NCBI GenBank assembly: GCA_022841915.1
Contig: JALHQN010000025.1
Coordinates: forward strand, 1-62,031
Length of the DNA: 62,031 bases
Direction of reading: 5' to 3'
DNA from: Burkholderiales bacterium
Lineage (GTDB): Bacteria; Pseudomonadota; Gammaproteobacteria; Burkholderiales; WYBJ01
Part shown: positions 44,591-53,732 of the stretch, in pieces
How positions within the stretch are numbered: the stretch's first letter is position 1
How the letters are laid out: each line of letters starts with the position of its first letter
The notes under the pieces: model-generated
What the model was told of the DNA's origin: nothing
The model's database searches: none
The model's input: the letters and a program-made list of their open reading frames with translations, nothing else
Program-made: the position numbers and the translations under genes

Positions 44591-46228
44591 CTACGCACCC
44601 TCCTGCTTCGAGAGTTGGCGAAGGTGGTCCATCAAGAACACCTTCTCGACCGAGTCTCCGAGTCGTGCGATACCCGTCTTGATCTCGTCGCAGTTCTTGC
44701 TCTTCATAAGCTCCTCAATTTCACGACGTGGCATCTCCGACATTGGCGGTCGAACGTCGAAGCACTCCCCGAGGATGGTGTCGAAAGTTGTGCCGAACGT
44801 CTCAATATCAGGCCTTCGAACGTCGACCTTTGAGTCGCTCTTCCTGAAAATAAGCACGTTCTCCCGCGACATGTCCGAGGGCACGAATGGCGAGTGCGTC
44901 GTCAGCAAGCAGTCCTGCTGTGCAGCGGCTCCGTCTGCTTCGCCGCGCTTGCCGCCTGCCGTGGGCAGGTCCAGCAGCCGAGAGATGAACTTGACGCGCC
45001 ACTGCGGGTTGAAGTGCGATTCCGGCTCGTCAAGCAGGAACAGCACGTTGGCGAACGATGCCATGCACATCGTTCCTAGAATCTGCGCGAGCTGGTGCTC
45101 CCCATCAGAAAGCGAAACGTAGTCGACAACGCCTTCACCCACTCTGGGTAGAAACCGAACTTGCTCGAAGCGGAAGACCCGGTCTTCATCCTGTGGTTCA
45201 GGCAGGCGGGACGCGAAGCGCCTCGTCTTGATGTCGCGCAGCAAGCGCTCGCGGGCGGCCTTCGGAATCGCTAGGTCGTTCAGCATCGCCAGCTTGTGAA
45301 GTGCCGAATACAGCTCGATCGTCTTCGCCCAGAACGCACCAAACGCGGCGCGTGTCTGGTCCGTCACCAGAAAGTCGAAGACGTAGGTCTCGGATCTCTC
45401 GTCGTAGGCGTGGCAGGTCGAGCACCGCTTCAGCCGGTCGATGTAGCGCTCTAGCTCATCGGTCAACTGCACACCCTTGCGCTTCCGCGTCGACGTACCG
45501 CGTGCGGAGGACCTGGGGACTGCGCTGTGGGCCAGCTGGATGACACATCGGAATGAGTGCAAATCCTTGAGCTTCGCGTCTCGGAGCAAAGCTTCTTTCT
45601 CCTCCATGGACCCCAAGAGGAGATTGGCGACCAGCACCTCAAGGTGCGTGCCGTAGTCCACAAGCATCAACCGCGTGTCGGGGATTGGGTCAGGCTTTGA
45701 CCTAGGTACGCGGTCCAACGCCTGCTTGCGCACGGCCTCGGCGTAGCCGCCCCGGCTGACAAGGAACGGCAGGCTCAGGGTCTCGTTGTCGCCCGACGTG
45801 TAGCCGACGATCCTCGCGGGGAGAAGCTCACGGGTAGCACGTTCGTGCATCGGGCATTCAATCCAGTCCGCGCCATCCCTGCGCTCGATTTTGATCGCTG
45901 GGCGCCTTTTGCCTTCGCCACGTCGGGAGATGCGAACCAGGGCCCCCTCGCGAGCGCGGGCGCGGCGAATCACGTACTCGATCTCGAACTGAAGATCCTC
46001 GTTACCCTTTTCGCGCTCTTCCTTCTTGACGGAAGCGTGGAAGACCACCTGAAATGCCTCGGCGACAACCTGGAGAAACTGGGACTTGCCGGCGCCGTTA
46101 GGGCCGACAAGACAGAGCGGTTCGAACCGCTCGGGCCCGCTCTGCGTTCCTCTCATGCCGACATCGAGACCGTCGAGGAGACCGCCACAGGTCGCGGCCT
46201 TGATGATGTGAACGCGTGTGACCTTCAC
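44591..46228 (-). CDS. Restriction-associated AAA ATPase, PtuA-like
   Basis: The 545-residue ATPase has a Walker A loop GPNGAGKS (42-49), an ABC-like signature LSDGEHQLAQILG (373-385), a Walker B LFLLDEPESHF (396-406) and a switch histidine in LLTTHSPF. This is the SMC/ABC-like class of ATPase seen in restriction-system-associated and Septu PtuA proteins. There is no TOPRIM domain, so it is not an OLD nuclease. A CxxC pair (KRCSTCHAY) lies near residue 270. Its ATG overlaps the hsdS stop (ATGA) and the HNH gene follows two bases after its own stop, so the three are made together. The trigger is unknown. Confidence 0.86.
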   Translation of the reverse strand: MKVTRVHIIKAATCGGLLDGLDVGMRGTQSGPERFEPLCLVGPNGAGKSQFLQVVAEAFQVVFHASVKKEEREKGNEDLQFEIEYVIRRARAREGALVRISRRGEGKRRPAIKIERRDGADWIECPMHERATRELLPARIVGYTSGDNETLSLPFLVSRGGYAEAVRKQALDRVPRSKPDPIPDTRLMLVDYGTHLEVLVANLLLGSMEEKEALLRDAKLKDLHSFRCVIQLAHSAVPRSSARGTSTRKRKGVQLTDELERYIDRLKRCSTCHAYDERSETYVFDFLVTDQTRAAFGAFWAKTIELYSALHKLAMLNDLAIPKAARERLLRDIKTRRFASRLPEPQDEDRVFRFEQVRFLPRVGEGVVDYVSLSDGEHQLAQILGTMCMASFANVLFLLDEPESHFNPQWRVKFISRLLDLPTAGGKRGEADGAAAQQDCLLTTHSPFVPSDMSRENVLIFRKSDSKVDVRRPDIETFGTTFDTILGECFDVRPPMSEMPRREIEELMKSKNCDEIKTGIARLGDSVEKVFLMDHLRQLSKQEGA

Positions 46229-47925
46229 GGCTTCACTCGCACGAGCTTCATCTCCTTGGCCTTCTGGTCGAAGACCTGTCGGACGACGGGTCTTGATTCT
46301 TCCAGCAGTTCGAAGAGCGCTGCCTTTAGAGACTCGTAGTCACCGGAGACCTCCGCCCTCAGCTCGTCGAACGAGAAGCGATCAGTCTTCAGCTTCAGGA
46401 TCGCAGCCTTCATGGTGTCCTTGTCGGCATTGCTCATGATAGGTCGCTTCCCTTGTGTCTTGGGGCGTCTGCGTGATGACTCCGCGGCAGCGTTTGTCTG
46501 CGCAGTCTTCAGCCTCGCCAACAGCGCAGACGCAGGCTCGTCGGTTGGGTCCTGCGGAACAAGTTGGCCGAGGAATGCTTTAGTCAACATGATCGGTGTC
46601 AGGCGCCCTACATGCTTTCGCGCCCGTTCGACCTGGCTTTCCATCTCCTCGCACTGGGAAAGCAGTTTCTCGACTCTTCGAACAATTTCGTCCTGCTCTG
46701 CGCGCGACGGAAGAGGAACTTGGAGCGCTCTTACGTCGCCAATGTTGATCCCGCGGACCGCAACACCCTTCACTGCTCGCCTCATGCGCTGCTGAACGAG
46801 TTCAGATCGGAGAGTCCAGAGCACAAAGGAGGGATTTAACCCCGGCTGGAGGGAAATCCGCGCGGTATCCTGCGTGATATTCGCGCGTTCGAGTTCAGGT
46901 GGCACCACAACCAGACGGCCAACTGTCCCGCGAATCGACAAGAGTAAGTCTCCGCTCTGCAATCGCGATCGCTTGAACTCCTCATCCATCGCGGGCGATG
47001 TTCTGCGGACAGTTGCGAGGTTCAATCGATCGTTAGGAAAGTCTGCGACACGAACATACGGTACACCGTCGTCGAGCTCGGGCCCAGGTTTCAGAATCCC
47101 GTATGTGATGGGGCGGTCTGGCCTCACGAGATCGCGGAGTGTGAGCAGAGACCACCCAAACGGAAACATCTCGGCAGACAAGTCATGCACATCTTCAGTG
47201 GGCTGCGCAGCGTTTCCAGCCTTGTGTCCTCCTGCTTCAGCATGAGCTGTTTCAAGCTCCGATGAGAGCGCGTGAGCATCGACAAGGGTCGCATGATCCT
47301 CACGCCACTCGCGCGTCAGCTCGCCGCTAGTGGCGGCGGCAAGCACGGATTGGCGGAAGCGCTTGAGGATACCAGGGACTCGATCGAGGCGCTCGCGGCA
47401 GGCGTCCACGCGCTTAAGCAGGACGTCGAGCTTGTCGGCGATGCGGGTCTGTTCGGGGGCTGGCGCTAGCGGCGCAACGAAGCCGCGAACGTCCTTGGTC
47501 CGAACCGCAGGGTAGAGCGCGCCTTGCACCACATCCGACATTGCGCGCACAAACTCTTCCGTGCGGACGAGATAGGCCAACCATCGAGGATCGATGCCCG
47601 GCGCTGGCCGCAGAACGTCGAAGCCCGTCGATGCAATCTGCGCGTCCAGGGCGTCTGGAACTAGCGCGACGGCATTCAAGTTTGGCCGCGTCATTGAGAC
47701 CAAGGTGTCACCCGCGGCTACCTTCTTCCGCGCTCGGCTCGGCGCATCCTTGCCCAGCATGCGCTGTGGCGCGCGAATAACCTTTGCTGCTCGGTCAATC
47801 GACCCGATGTCGATGTACGAGAAGGTCTCGTCTGCTGCCGGAACGTGCTGGTCAGGCTCGCCTGACACTGTGCCCAACGCCACCTTGGTCCAGCCCGGCG
47901 GCAGGTCGGTTTCGGCGTCGGTCAT
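46225..47925 (-). CDS. hsdS: Type I restriction-modification specificity subunit HsdS with C-terminal extension
   Basis: HsdS reads the target DNA for both methylation and cleavage. The 566-residue protein has two target-recognition halves, each followed by a conserved helix: residues about 1-200 (PPGWTKVALGTVS to EQTRIADKLDVLLKRVDACR) and about 250-450 (PFGWSLLTLRDLV to AEQDEIVRRVEKLLSQCEEM). The usual protein would end near residue 485. Here a further 70-80 residues follow (AAILKLKTDRFSFDELRAEV and EESRPVVRQVFDQ), which resemble a small winged-helix domain. An in-frame ATG at 46437 could also start this part alone. It overlaps hsdM and the AAA gene by four bases each. Confidence 0.92.
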   Translation of the reverse strand: MTDAETDLPPGWTKVALGTVSGEPDQHVPAADETFSYIDIGSIDRAAKVIRAPQRMLGKDAPSRARKKVAAGDTLVSMTRPNLNAVALVPDALDAQIASTGFDVLRPAPGIDPRWLAYLVRTEEFVRAMSDVVQGALYPAVRTKDVRGFVAPLAPAPEQTRIADKLDVLLKRVDACRERLDRVPGILKRFRQSVLAAATSGELTREWREDHATLVDAHALSSELETAHAEAGGHKAGNAAQPTEDVHDLSAEMFPFGWSLLTLRDLVRPDRPITYGILKPGPELDDGVPYVRVADFPNDRLNLATVRRTSPAMDEEFKRSRLQSGDLLLSIRGTVGRLVVVPPELERANITQDTARISLQPGLNPSFVLWTLRSELVQQRMRRAVKGVAVRGINIGDVRALQVPLPSRAEQDEIVRRVEKLLSQCEEMESQVERARKHVGRLTPIMLTKAFLGQLVPQDPTDEPASALLARLKTAQTNAAAESSRRRPKTQGKRPIMSNADKDTMKAAILKLKTDRFSFDELRAEVSGDYESLKAALFELLEESRPVVRQVFDQKAKEMKLVRVKP

Positions 47926-49547
47926 GATTGCGACCCGCTCGTGGCTGTGCCTTCCGTCACAAGCTGTGTCTCGTCACTTTGTCCGGCCGACACAGCTTCA
48001 TCGGCCAGTGTGTCGAGAAGCGCATCCGGGTCCTCGCCCAACTCGTCGAGCAGCTCGCGCAGTTCCGTCACAGCGGCGTTCAGTTCGCGAAGTGCGACGC
48101 CAGCCACCCTCGCCGGGTTGTCGCTTTCCTGCTGCGTTGTCGTGGCGCTGATGTCCTTCAGCCAGGCGATGTCCAGGTTGTCGCCCCGCTGCGCGATCTG
48201 CTCGCGCGTGAATCGCCGCCAGCGGCTCGCATCGCCAGTGTCCTGCCGCGCCTCCAGCGCCGCTGGGCCGCCGCGCGGGTCACTCCCCCACACATCCTCG
48301 AACTTGTCGCGCGGCTGGCTGGTCGGCGCGTCGTCTGGCGTACGGAAGTAGTCACGCGTGAACGGCGTGCGCTTGCCGAAGGCGGGCATGTTGGCGCGCA
48401 TGTCGTACACCCACACTTCCTTCGTGTTGCCCTTGTCCGCTTCACCGCGGGTGAAGAACAGCACATTGGTCTTCACACCCTGGGCGTAGAAGATGCCGGT
48501 GGGCAGGCGCAGGATGGTGTGCAGGTTGCACTTGTCCATCAGGTCGCGCCGGATGTCGGTGCCGATGTTGCTCTCGAACAGCACGTTGTCGGGCAGCACC
48601 ACGGCGGCCCGGCCGCCGGGCTTGAGAGCGCGGTAGATGTGCTGCAGAAAGGCGAACTGCTTGTTGCTGGTCTCGAAGGTCAGGTCACCGCGCGTGGGCA
48701 GGCCGCCGCCCTTCTTGGTGCCGAAGGGTGGGTTGCTGAGAATCAGCGTGGCCTCCGGCAATTGTTTGTGGTCGTCGCTCAACGTGTCGCCATAGGTCAC
48801 GCCGCCTTCGATTCCGTGTAGCAGCATGTTCATCAGCGCCAGGCGGTGCGTGTCCTGCACCAGCTCCATGCCGTGGAAGGTCTGGCGCCGGTACCTGCGC
48901 TGTGCCTCGTCGCTCAGGCTGTCGAAGTCGTTGTGCTGGCGCAGGTAGTTGTTGGCCGCGATCAGAAAGCCGCAGGTGCCGGCAGCCGGGTCCTGGATGA
49001 CATCGCCCAGCTGCGGCTTCATCACGCTGACGATGCTGTCGATCAGGTGGCGTGGGGTGAAGTACTGGCCGGCGCCGCTCTTCTTCTCGCCGGCGTTGCG
49101 TTCCAGCAGGTCTTCGTACAGGTCGCCCAGGTCGTCCCGGTCGACGCTGTACCAGTCCAGGCTGTCGATGTCGGTCACCAGCTTGCTCAGCGTGGCCGGC
49201 TTGGTGATGAAGGTGTTGGCGTTGGCGTAGATCTCCTGCACGGCGCCACGGCCGTGCAAGCCGTAGTCCAGCAGCATCTCTTTGTAGGTGTCCAGCCGCT
49301 CAGGGGCCGAGGCATTGAGCAGATCGTCCCAACGGGTGCCGGGTTGTTCGACGGGCGGCTCGGACTTCTTGGGCCGTTTCCACACCTTGAGCCTGTCTTC
49401 CTGCCCGGTCTCCTTCATCATCTTCAGGAACAGCAGATACGCCAGCTCGCTCAGATATTGGTGGTAAGTGACACCGTCATCGCGCAGCACGTGGCACAGC
49501 GACCAGAGCTTGGCGCCGATGTCGAGTGCGGCAGTGTGATTGGTCAT
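47922..49547 (-). CDS. hsdM: Type I restriction-modification DNA methyltransferase HsdM
   Basis: The 541-residue subunit methylates adenine in the target sequence using SAM. It shows the N-terminal helical domain (LWSLCHVLRDDGVTYHQYLS), the SAM motif DPAAGTCGF (186-194) preceded by GQYFTPRHLIDSIV, and the catalytic NPPF (272-275 in LSNPPFGTKKGG). The C-terminal tail is rich in acidic residues. Both motifs are intact, so the enzyme should be active. It overlaps hsdS by ATGA and follows the PIN gene by 19 bases; the start has no strong ribosome-binding site. Confidence 0.96.
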   Translation of the reverse strand: MTNHTAALDIGAKLWSLCHVLRDDGVTYHQYLSELAYLLFLKMMKETGQEDRLKVWKRPKKSEPPVEQPGTRWDDLLNASAPERLDTYKEMLLDYGLHGRGAVQEIYANANTFITKPATLSKLVTDIDSLDWYSVDRDDLGDLYEDLLERNAGEKKSGAGQYFTPRHLIDSIVSVMKPQLGDVIQDPAAGTCGFLIAANNYLRQHNDFDSLSDEAQRRYRRQTFHGMELVQDTHRLALMNMLLHGIEGGVTYGDTLSDDHKQLPEATLILSNPPFGTKKGGGLPTRGDLTFETSNKQFAFLQHIYRALKPGGRAAVVLPDNVLFESNIGTDIRRDLMDKCNLHTILRLPTGIFYAQGVKTNVLFFTRGEADKGNTKEVWVYDMRANMPAFGKRTPFTRDYFRTPDDAPTSQPRDKFEDVWGSDPRGGPAALEARQDTGDASRWRRFTREQIAQRGDNLDIAWLKDISATTTQQESDNPARVAGVALRELNAAVTELRELLDELGEDPDALLDTLADEAVSAGQSDETQLVTEGTATSGSQS

Positions 49548-49566
49548 GGGATAAGTCTCGAAGTGG

Positions 49567-50055
49567 CTACAACTGTAAATGCTCGATCAGGGCCTGCACC
49601 GTCAACACGCGGCAACGCAGGCGGGGGCGGGTTCCGGGTGCTGCCAGTGCCAGCAGGTCGGCATCGCCAGTGACCAGCAACTCGGCCTTGCCGGCTACTG
49701 CCAGATGCAGAAAGGGCAGGTCGTGCGGGTCGCGGCAGTCGGGCACCGGGGGTGGAGGTTGGGGTACGGAGACCACTTCAGCAAACGGCAGGTAGTCGGC
49801 CAACAGCTCGTGCTGCTCGGCGGCTGACAGTTTGAACTTCGGGTAGGTCAGTACGCGTATTAGTTCTTGTACGGTGGCGGTGCTCACCAGCGGCTGCAGT
49901 AGGCCCGACTGCCAGGCCTGGCGCAGTCGGGCGGTGGCGCCGCTGCTGAAGACCAGGGCCGACAAGACGACGTTGGTGTCCAGCACTGTGCGGGGCGTCG
50001 AAGGGCGCCGATGCGCGGCGCCCGATGCCGTGGTGCTGCGGCGCGCAGTGCTCAC
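49567..50055 (-). CDS. PIN-domain ribonuclease toxin
   Basis: The 162-residue protein belongs to the putative toxin PIN family. The catalytic acids are visible as Asp26 in TVLDTNVVLSAL, in PDCRDPHDLPFLHLAV and in LLVTGDADLL. About 20 extra residues precede the first strand. It overlaps the AbrB-type gene upstream (ATGA, 50052-50055), which is the usual antitoxin-toxin order. The pair sits between hsdR and hsdM, so it may stabilise the island or act as a back-up if restriction fails. RNA target unknown. Confidence 0.88.
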   Translation of the reverse strand: MSTARRSTTASGAAHRRPSTPRTVLDTNVVLSALVFSSGATARLRQAWQSGLLQPLVSTATVQELIRVLTYPKFKLSAAEQHELLADYLPFAEVVSVPQPPPPVPDCRDPHDLPFLHLAVAGKAELLVTGDADLLALAAPGTRPRLRCRVLTVQALIEHLQL

Positions 50056-50273
50056 CGCCGCCGTGCCCAGACGACGGCAGCCTCCACGTCTGCTTCGCTG
50101 AGCTTAAGCTCGGCCAGCTTGGCACGCACGGCATCGCCGCGTTGGATACGCACGGGCGTAAGTACGATGCGCCCTTCGAGCGCCTGCACCTCGAAGTACT
50201 CGGCCGGGCCGACCGCTTCGGTAATCGCTTTGGGCAGAGTGAGCTGATTCTTGGCGGTGATCTTGGCGAGCAT
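50052..50273 (-). CDS. AbrB/MazE-type antitoxin
   Basis: The 73-residue protein has the swapped-hairpin AbrB DNA-binding fold: MLAKITAKNQLTLPKAITEA followed by YFEVQALEGRIVLTPV. Its C-terminal helix (KLSEADVEAAVVWARR) should hold the PIN toxin. GGAG precedes the ATG. Such antitoxins usually repress their own promoter; the 54-base gap after hsdR would allow a separate promoter, but none is clear. Confidence 0.9.
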   Translation of the reverse strand: MLAKITAKNQLTLPKAITEAVGPAEYFEVQALEGRIVLTPVRIQRGDAVRAKLAELKLSEADVEAAVVWARRR

Positions 50274-50327
50274 GAGGATGCTCCGAAAGTAAGGATTCCT
50301 TACTCTAGCACGTCGGGCGCTCGCGAG

Positions 50328-53300
50328 TCATCCAGCCGCGGGCAGCGTCCAAAGTGCGTCGTTGAACGATTCGAGCACCGGCTGGAGTTGGCCGTTGAAC
50401 ACCTTGTCCAGCCTGGTAAAACCACCGCCTTCGCGCTTGAAGATCAAGTCGGGGTCGTCGATGGCGGAGCGGTCCACCAGCACGTTGGCCTTGGTCTGTG
50501 CGGCGATGCGCTTGAGCCAATCGCGTTGCGGCGTGCTCCAGGGCTTGCCTGACGGCGGATGGGCCAGCAGATGCTGCAAGGCGCGGTCCACGCGCTCGGC
50601 ATAGGGTACCAACGCGTCACCGATGGCTGCCTGGCGGATGTAGCCGACGATGCGAGCCGCGATATCCTGGTTGGTCAGCTCGCGCCAGGCCGAGGCGAGG
50701 TTGGTCTCGGTGAAGCCGGCCTGGTCCAACGCTAGGACCAGTTCGCGTAGCTGAGCGCGGGTTAGCTCGCGCGGTCGGGTGAGCACGGTCACCAGCGCCG
50801 GTATCTGGTTGCTCTGGGTCTTGATGAACTCGCTGAAGGCCCGGATGTAGTCATCAGGCTTCTTCGCCTTGCCGTAGCCGCGCTCGGCGCGATCGAAGGC
50901 ATCGGCGTGCTCCGACACGAACATCTCGCGCTCGGGGCCGTCGCTGCGGCGGTCGAGTAGTTCACCCAGTTCCGGGTTCTGCACGAACCAGGCAGCTACG
51001 TCAGCCAGGGGCATGTCCTTCAGCTGCTGGATGAACGCCTGGACTGGCATGCCCGCCTTGGTTTCGAAGTCCTGCCGGTTCTTTTCGGTCAGGTGGCGCT
51101 TCTTGCTCTGCAGCTTGGCCAGGAACTGGTCGCGAGCCAGCTCGGTGGCCGATTCATCCTTCAGCGTGGCCAGTTCCTGCGCCAGCTGGGTGAAGCTGAT
51201 CTTCGGGTTCACGACCACGGGTTTCATGGCCGTCATGTCGCCGATGGCCTCGAAGATGCGGACCGCATCGAACACTCGGAACGAGTCCTTCACGTCCATG
51301 CCGCCGAAGTCACAAAGCCGCGTCGCCCGGCCCAGCATCTGGTCGAACAGGATGCGGCTGTTCACTTGGCGCAGGAACACCAGGTTGCAGATCTCGGGCA
51401 CGTCCACGCCCGTGGTCAGCAGGTCGACGGTGACCGCGACATTGGGCAGGCGCTCGTTCTTGTAGCGGCGGATCAGCTGCAAGGGCTTATCGGCCGCGCC
51501 GGTGATCTTGATGACGGCATCGTCTTCGACCCCGCCGTACTGGGCCGCGAAAGCCTTCTTCAGCAAGTCCACAACCATGTCGGCGTGGCTGTCGCTGACA
51601 CAAAAGATCAGGGTCTTGCGCCGGGAGGCGGGGTCCAGCTCCTGCGCCAGGTAGGTGCAAACCACCTCGTTGAAGGGCCGGGTAATCACCTTGCGGTTGA
51701 AGTCATCGACCTTGAGCTTGATCTCGTCGGGCGTCTTGAAAAGCTCGATCTGCTGGCGGCTTGTGTTGTAGACCTTGACCTCCTCGCCGGCCTCCCAGGC
51801 TATGCCCTCGCCGGAGAGGAGCGTATGCACCTGAATCGGCGGCTCGTAGTCCACCAGATAGCCGTCGACTACGGCCTCGCGGTAGCCGTAGGTGAACACA
51901 GGCGCGCCGAAAATCTGTGTGGTGTGCAGCGCGGGCGTCGCGGTGAGGCCGACTTTCACCGCGTCGAAGTAGTCCAACACCCTGCGGTACTTGGAGACGT
52001 AATCGTCGTAGCCGCGGAAGCTGAGTTCGGTGTCGGACAACTCGCGGTCGAGCAGGTAGCCTCGGTGGCACTCGTCGACGATGATGCAGTCGTATTGATC
52101 GATGGGCGGTGTTGCTGTGCCGTCGCCCGGATACAGAACGCGCTGCACCATGCCTTGCACGGTGGCCAAATGAACCGCGGTGTCGTCGTCCGGCGCCTGG
52201 GCTTCCAGCTCCTTGATGCCGAAGATGTCGGCAAAGGTCTGCAGGCGCTCCATGCGCGTGTCTTTGAACGCGTTGGCCGCTTGTTCTCCCAAGGCCGAGC
52301 GGTCGACGAGGAACAGGATGCGCCGGAACCGCTTGGCTTTGAGCAGGCGGTAGATCAGCGCGATACAGGTCTTGGTCTTGCCCGTGCCCGTGGCCATGGC
52401 CAGTAGGATGGCCCGCTGTCCATCGCGGATGCTGGCTTCGGTGGCCTGAATGGCGCGCTGCTGATAGGGCCGCAGCGGGAATCCGTAGTCGAACGGCGCA
52501 TTGGCTAGCTCCGCATGGGCGCGGATCTCGTCGCGTTGCAGCAGCGCGCTCAGGCCTTCGGGTGTGTACCATCCGTCCAGCACGTGGCCTAGGTTCTCGG
52601 GCCGACGCACGTCGCAAAACCAGACGCCGCTTTGCTCGGCCAGCTGCCGCAGGTAAGGGCGGCCATTGGTGGAGAACACGAAGGGGATGCGGAATTCGCC
52701 TTGCGAGCCGAAGTTCGTCGTAGACAGCTCGACCTCGGGGGTGGCCCGAAAGCCACGGCTGTACCGCTTGGCTTGCTGCAACGCGGCCGACACATCGATA
52801 TGTTTGCGCTTGGCTTCCACAATGGCGATCGGGGTCAGGCCGACAAACAGCGCGTAGTCGGCCGGGCCGGTGTCGGTTGGCCACTCAGCAATGGCGAGAT
52901 TCTGCCCTCGTTGCGGGCGCGCACCCTTGGCAAAGGTCAGTTCGGTCGAGTTGACCGTCCAGCCAGCGGCAGCCAGTTGGTCGTCGACCAGCTTGCGGGT
53001 ATCGCTCTCGGTGATCTGGATGACGGCTGCGGCCGTGTTGGCGGCAGCCACGAACTTGGCAAGGGTTCGGGGCGGAGCAGCTGCGGCTTTGGCTTGCATC
53101 GCCTGCAATCGCTGCACTAGCTCGCCTTTGGTGGCCTCGGCTTCGGCAGCCATGGACTCCCAGAACGCTCGCTCGTCTTCAGCCTTGTGTACTTGCGCCC
53201 GCACTTGGCCGAGTGCCAATGACTCTTCCTGCTGTGCTGCGCGGTATCGGGCCAGCTCAGCCCGCATATTGTCCAGTTCGGCCTTCAATTCCGCACCCTC

Positions 53301-53732
53301 GTCGACCGGCGACGAAGGTGGCCGGAATGGCCCGGAGCTAAAACCCGGATCATTGAATGTGCGGTGGAACCATATACCCAGCTGCCAAGTGAGGCGTAGC
53401 GCCAGTAGGGCGCTTCGATGGTCGCCTGAGAGCCGGTGATTGGCGTCGTTGCCGGCCCGCCGCACCTGATGGAACAGGCTTGCGACTTCACGAGGCACAA
53501 TGCCTTGGTCTTGCAGCCGCCGCAGCAGATCGACCTGCTTTTCGTCCGGAGTTGTGAATAGGCCGAGGTTTGACGCCACCAGCTGGGCCAGCAGTTCAGC
53601 GAGCTGACGCAGCTTTAGCAGACAGGTGTTCGGATCTTCAGCGAAATAGCGTTCAGCCAACTGTCCCAGACGCAAGAGCTGCACGTCGTGTGCGCTGAGA
53701 TGCGCGAAGTTGCTGGCCCGCTCGATCGCCAC
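50328..53732 (-). CDS. hsdR: Type I restriction endonuclease subunit HsdR
   Basis: The 1134-residue motor/nuclease subunit cuts unmodified DNA after translocation. Residues about 1-120 resemble a DUF4145 domain (LLKLRQLAELLAQLVASNLG, FHQVRRAGNDANHRLSGDHR) and are followed by a coiled coil. The nuclease domain has Asp in GPADYALFVGLTPIAIVEAKR with ExK in the same motif. The helicase has MATGTGKTKTCIAL, VDECHRGYLL and LTATPALHTT, then VDLLTTGVDVPEI. The C-terminal part is the assembly helical region. The start is a GTG at 53732 with a weak ribosome site. It is the first gene of the island operon. Confidence 0.95.
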   Translation of the reverse strand: MAIERASNFAHLSAHDVQLLRLGQLAERYFAEDPNTCLLKLRQLAELLAQLVASNLGLFTTPDEKQVDLLRRLQDQGIVPREVASLFHQVRRAGNDANHRLSGDHRSALLALRLTWQLGIWFHRTFNDPGFSSGPFRPPSSPVDEGAELKAELDNMRAELARYRAAQQEESLALGQVRAQVHKAEDERAFWESMAAEAEATKGELVQRLQAMQAKAAAAPPRTLAKFVAAANTAAAVIQITESDTRKLVDDQLAAAGWTVNSTELTFAKGARPQRGQNLAIAEWPTDTGPADYALFVGLTPIAIVEAKRKHIDVSAALQQAKRYSRGFRATPEVELSTTNFGSQGEFRIPFVFSTNGRPYLRQLAEQSGVWFCDVRRPENLGHVLDGWYTPEGLSALLQRDEIRAHAELANAPFDYGFPLRPYQQRAIQATEASIRDGQRAILLAMATGTGKTKTCIALIYRLLKAKRFRRILFLVDRSALGEQAANAFKDTRMERLQTFADIFGIKELEAQAPDDDTAVHLATVQGMVQRVLYPGDGTATPPIDQYDCIIVDECHRGYLLDRELSDTELSFRGYDDYVSKYRRVLDYFDAVKVGLTATPALHTTQIFGAPVFTYGYREAVVDGYLVDYEPPIQVHTLLSGEGIAWEAGEEVKVYNTSRQQIELFKTPDEIKLKVDDFNRKVITRPFNEVVCTYLAQELDPASRRKTLIFCVSDSHADMVVDLLKKAFAAQYGGVEDDAVIKITGAADKPLQLIRRYKNERLPNVAVTVDLLTTGVDVPEICNLVFLRQVNSRILFDQMLGRATRLCDFGGMDVKDSFRVFDAVRIFEAIGDMTAMKPVVVNPKISFTQLAQELATLKDESATELARDQFLAKLQSKKRHLTEKNRQDFETKAGMPVQAFIQQLKDMPLADVAAWFVQNPELGELLDRRSDGPEREMFVSEHADAFDRAERGYGKAKKPDDYIRAFSEFIKTQSNQIPALVTVLTRPRELTRAQLRELVLALDQAGFTETNLASAWRELTNQDIAARIVGYIRQAAIGDALVPYAERVDRALQHLLAHPPSGKPWSTPQRDWLKRIAAQTKANVLVDRSAIDDPDLIFKREGGGFTRLDKVFNGQLQPVLESFNDALWTLPAAG

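Noticed and set aside
44591-46228. The AAA protein as an OLD-family nuclease (Gabija-like)
   Set aside because: The region after the Walker B and TTHSPF motifs is too short for TOPRIM and lacks its acidic motifs.
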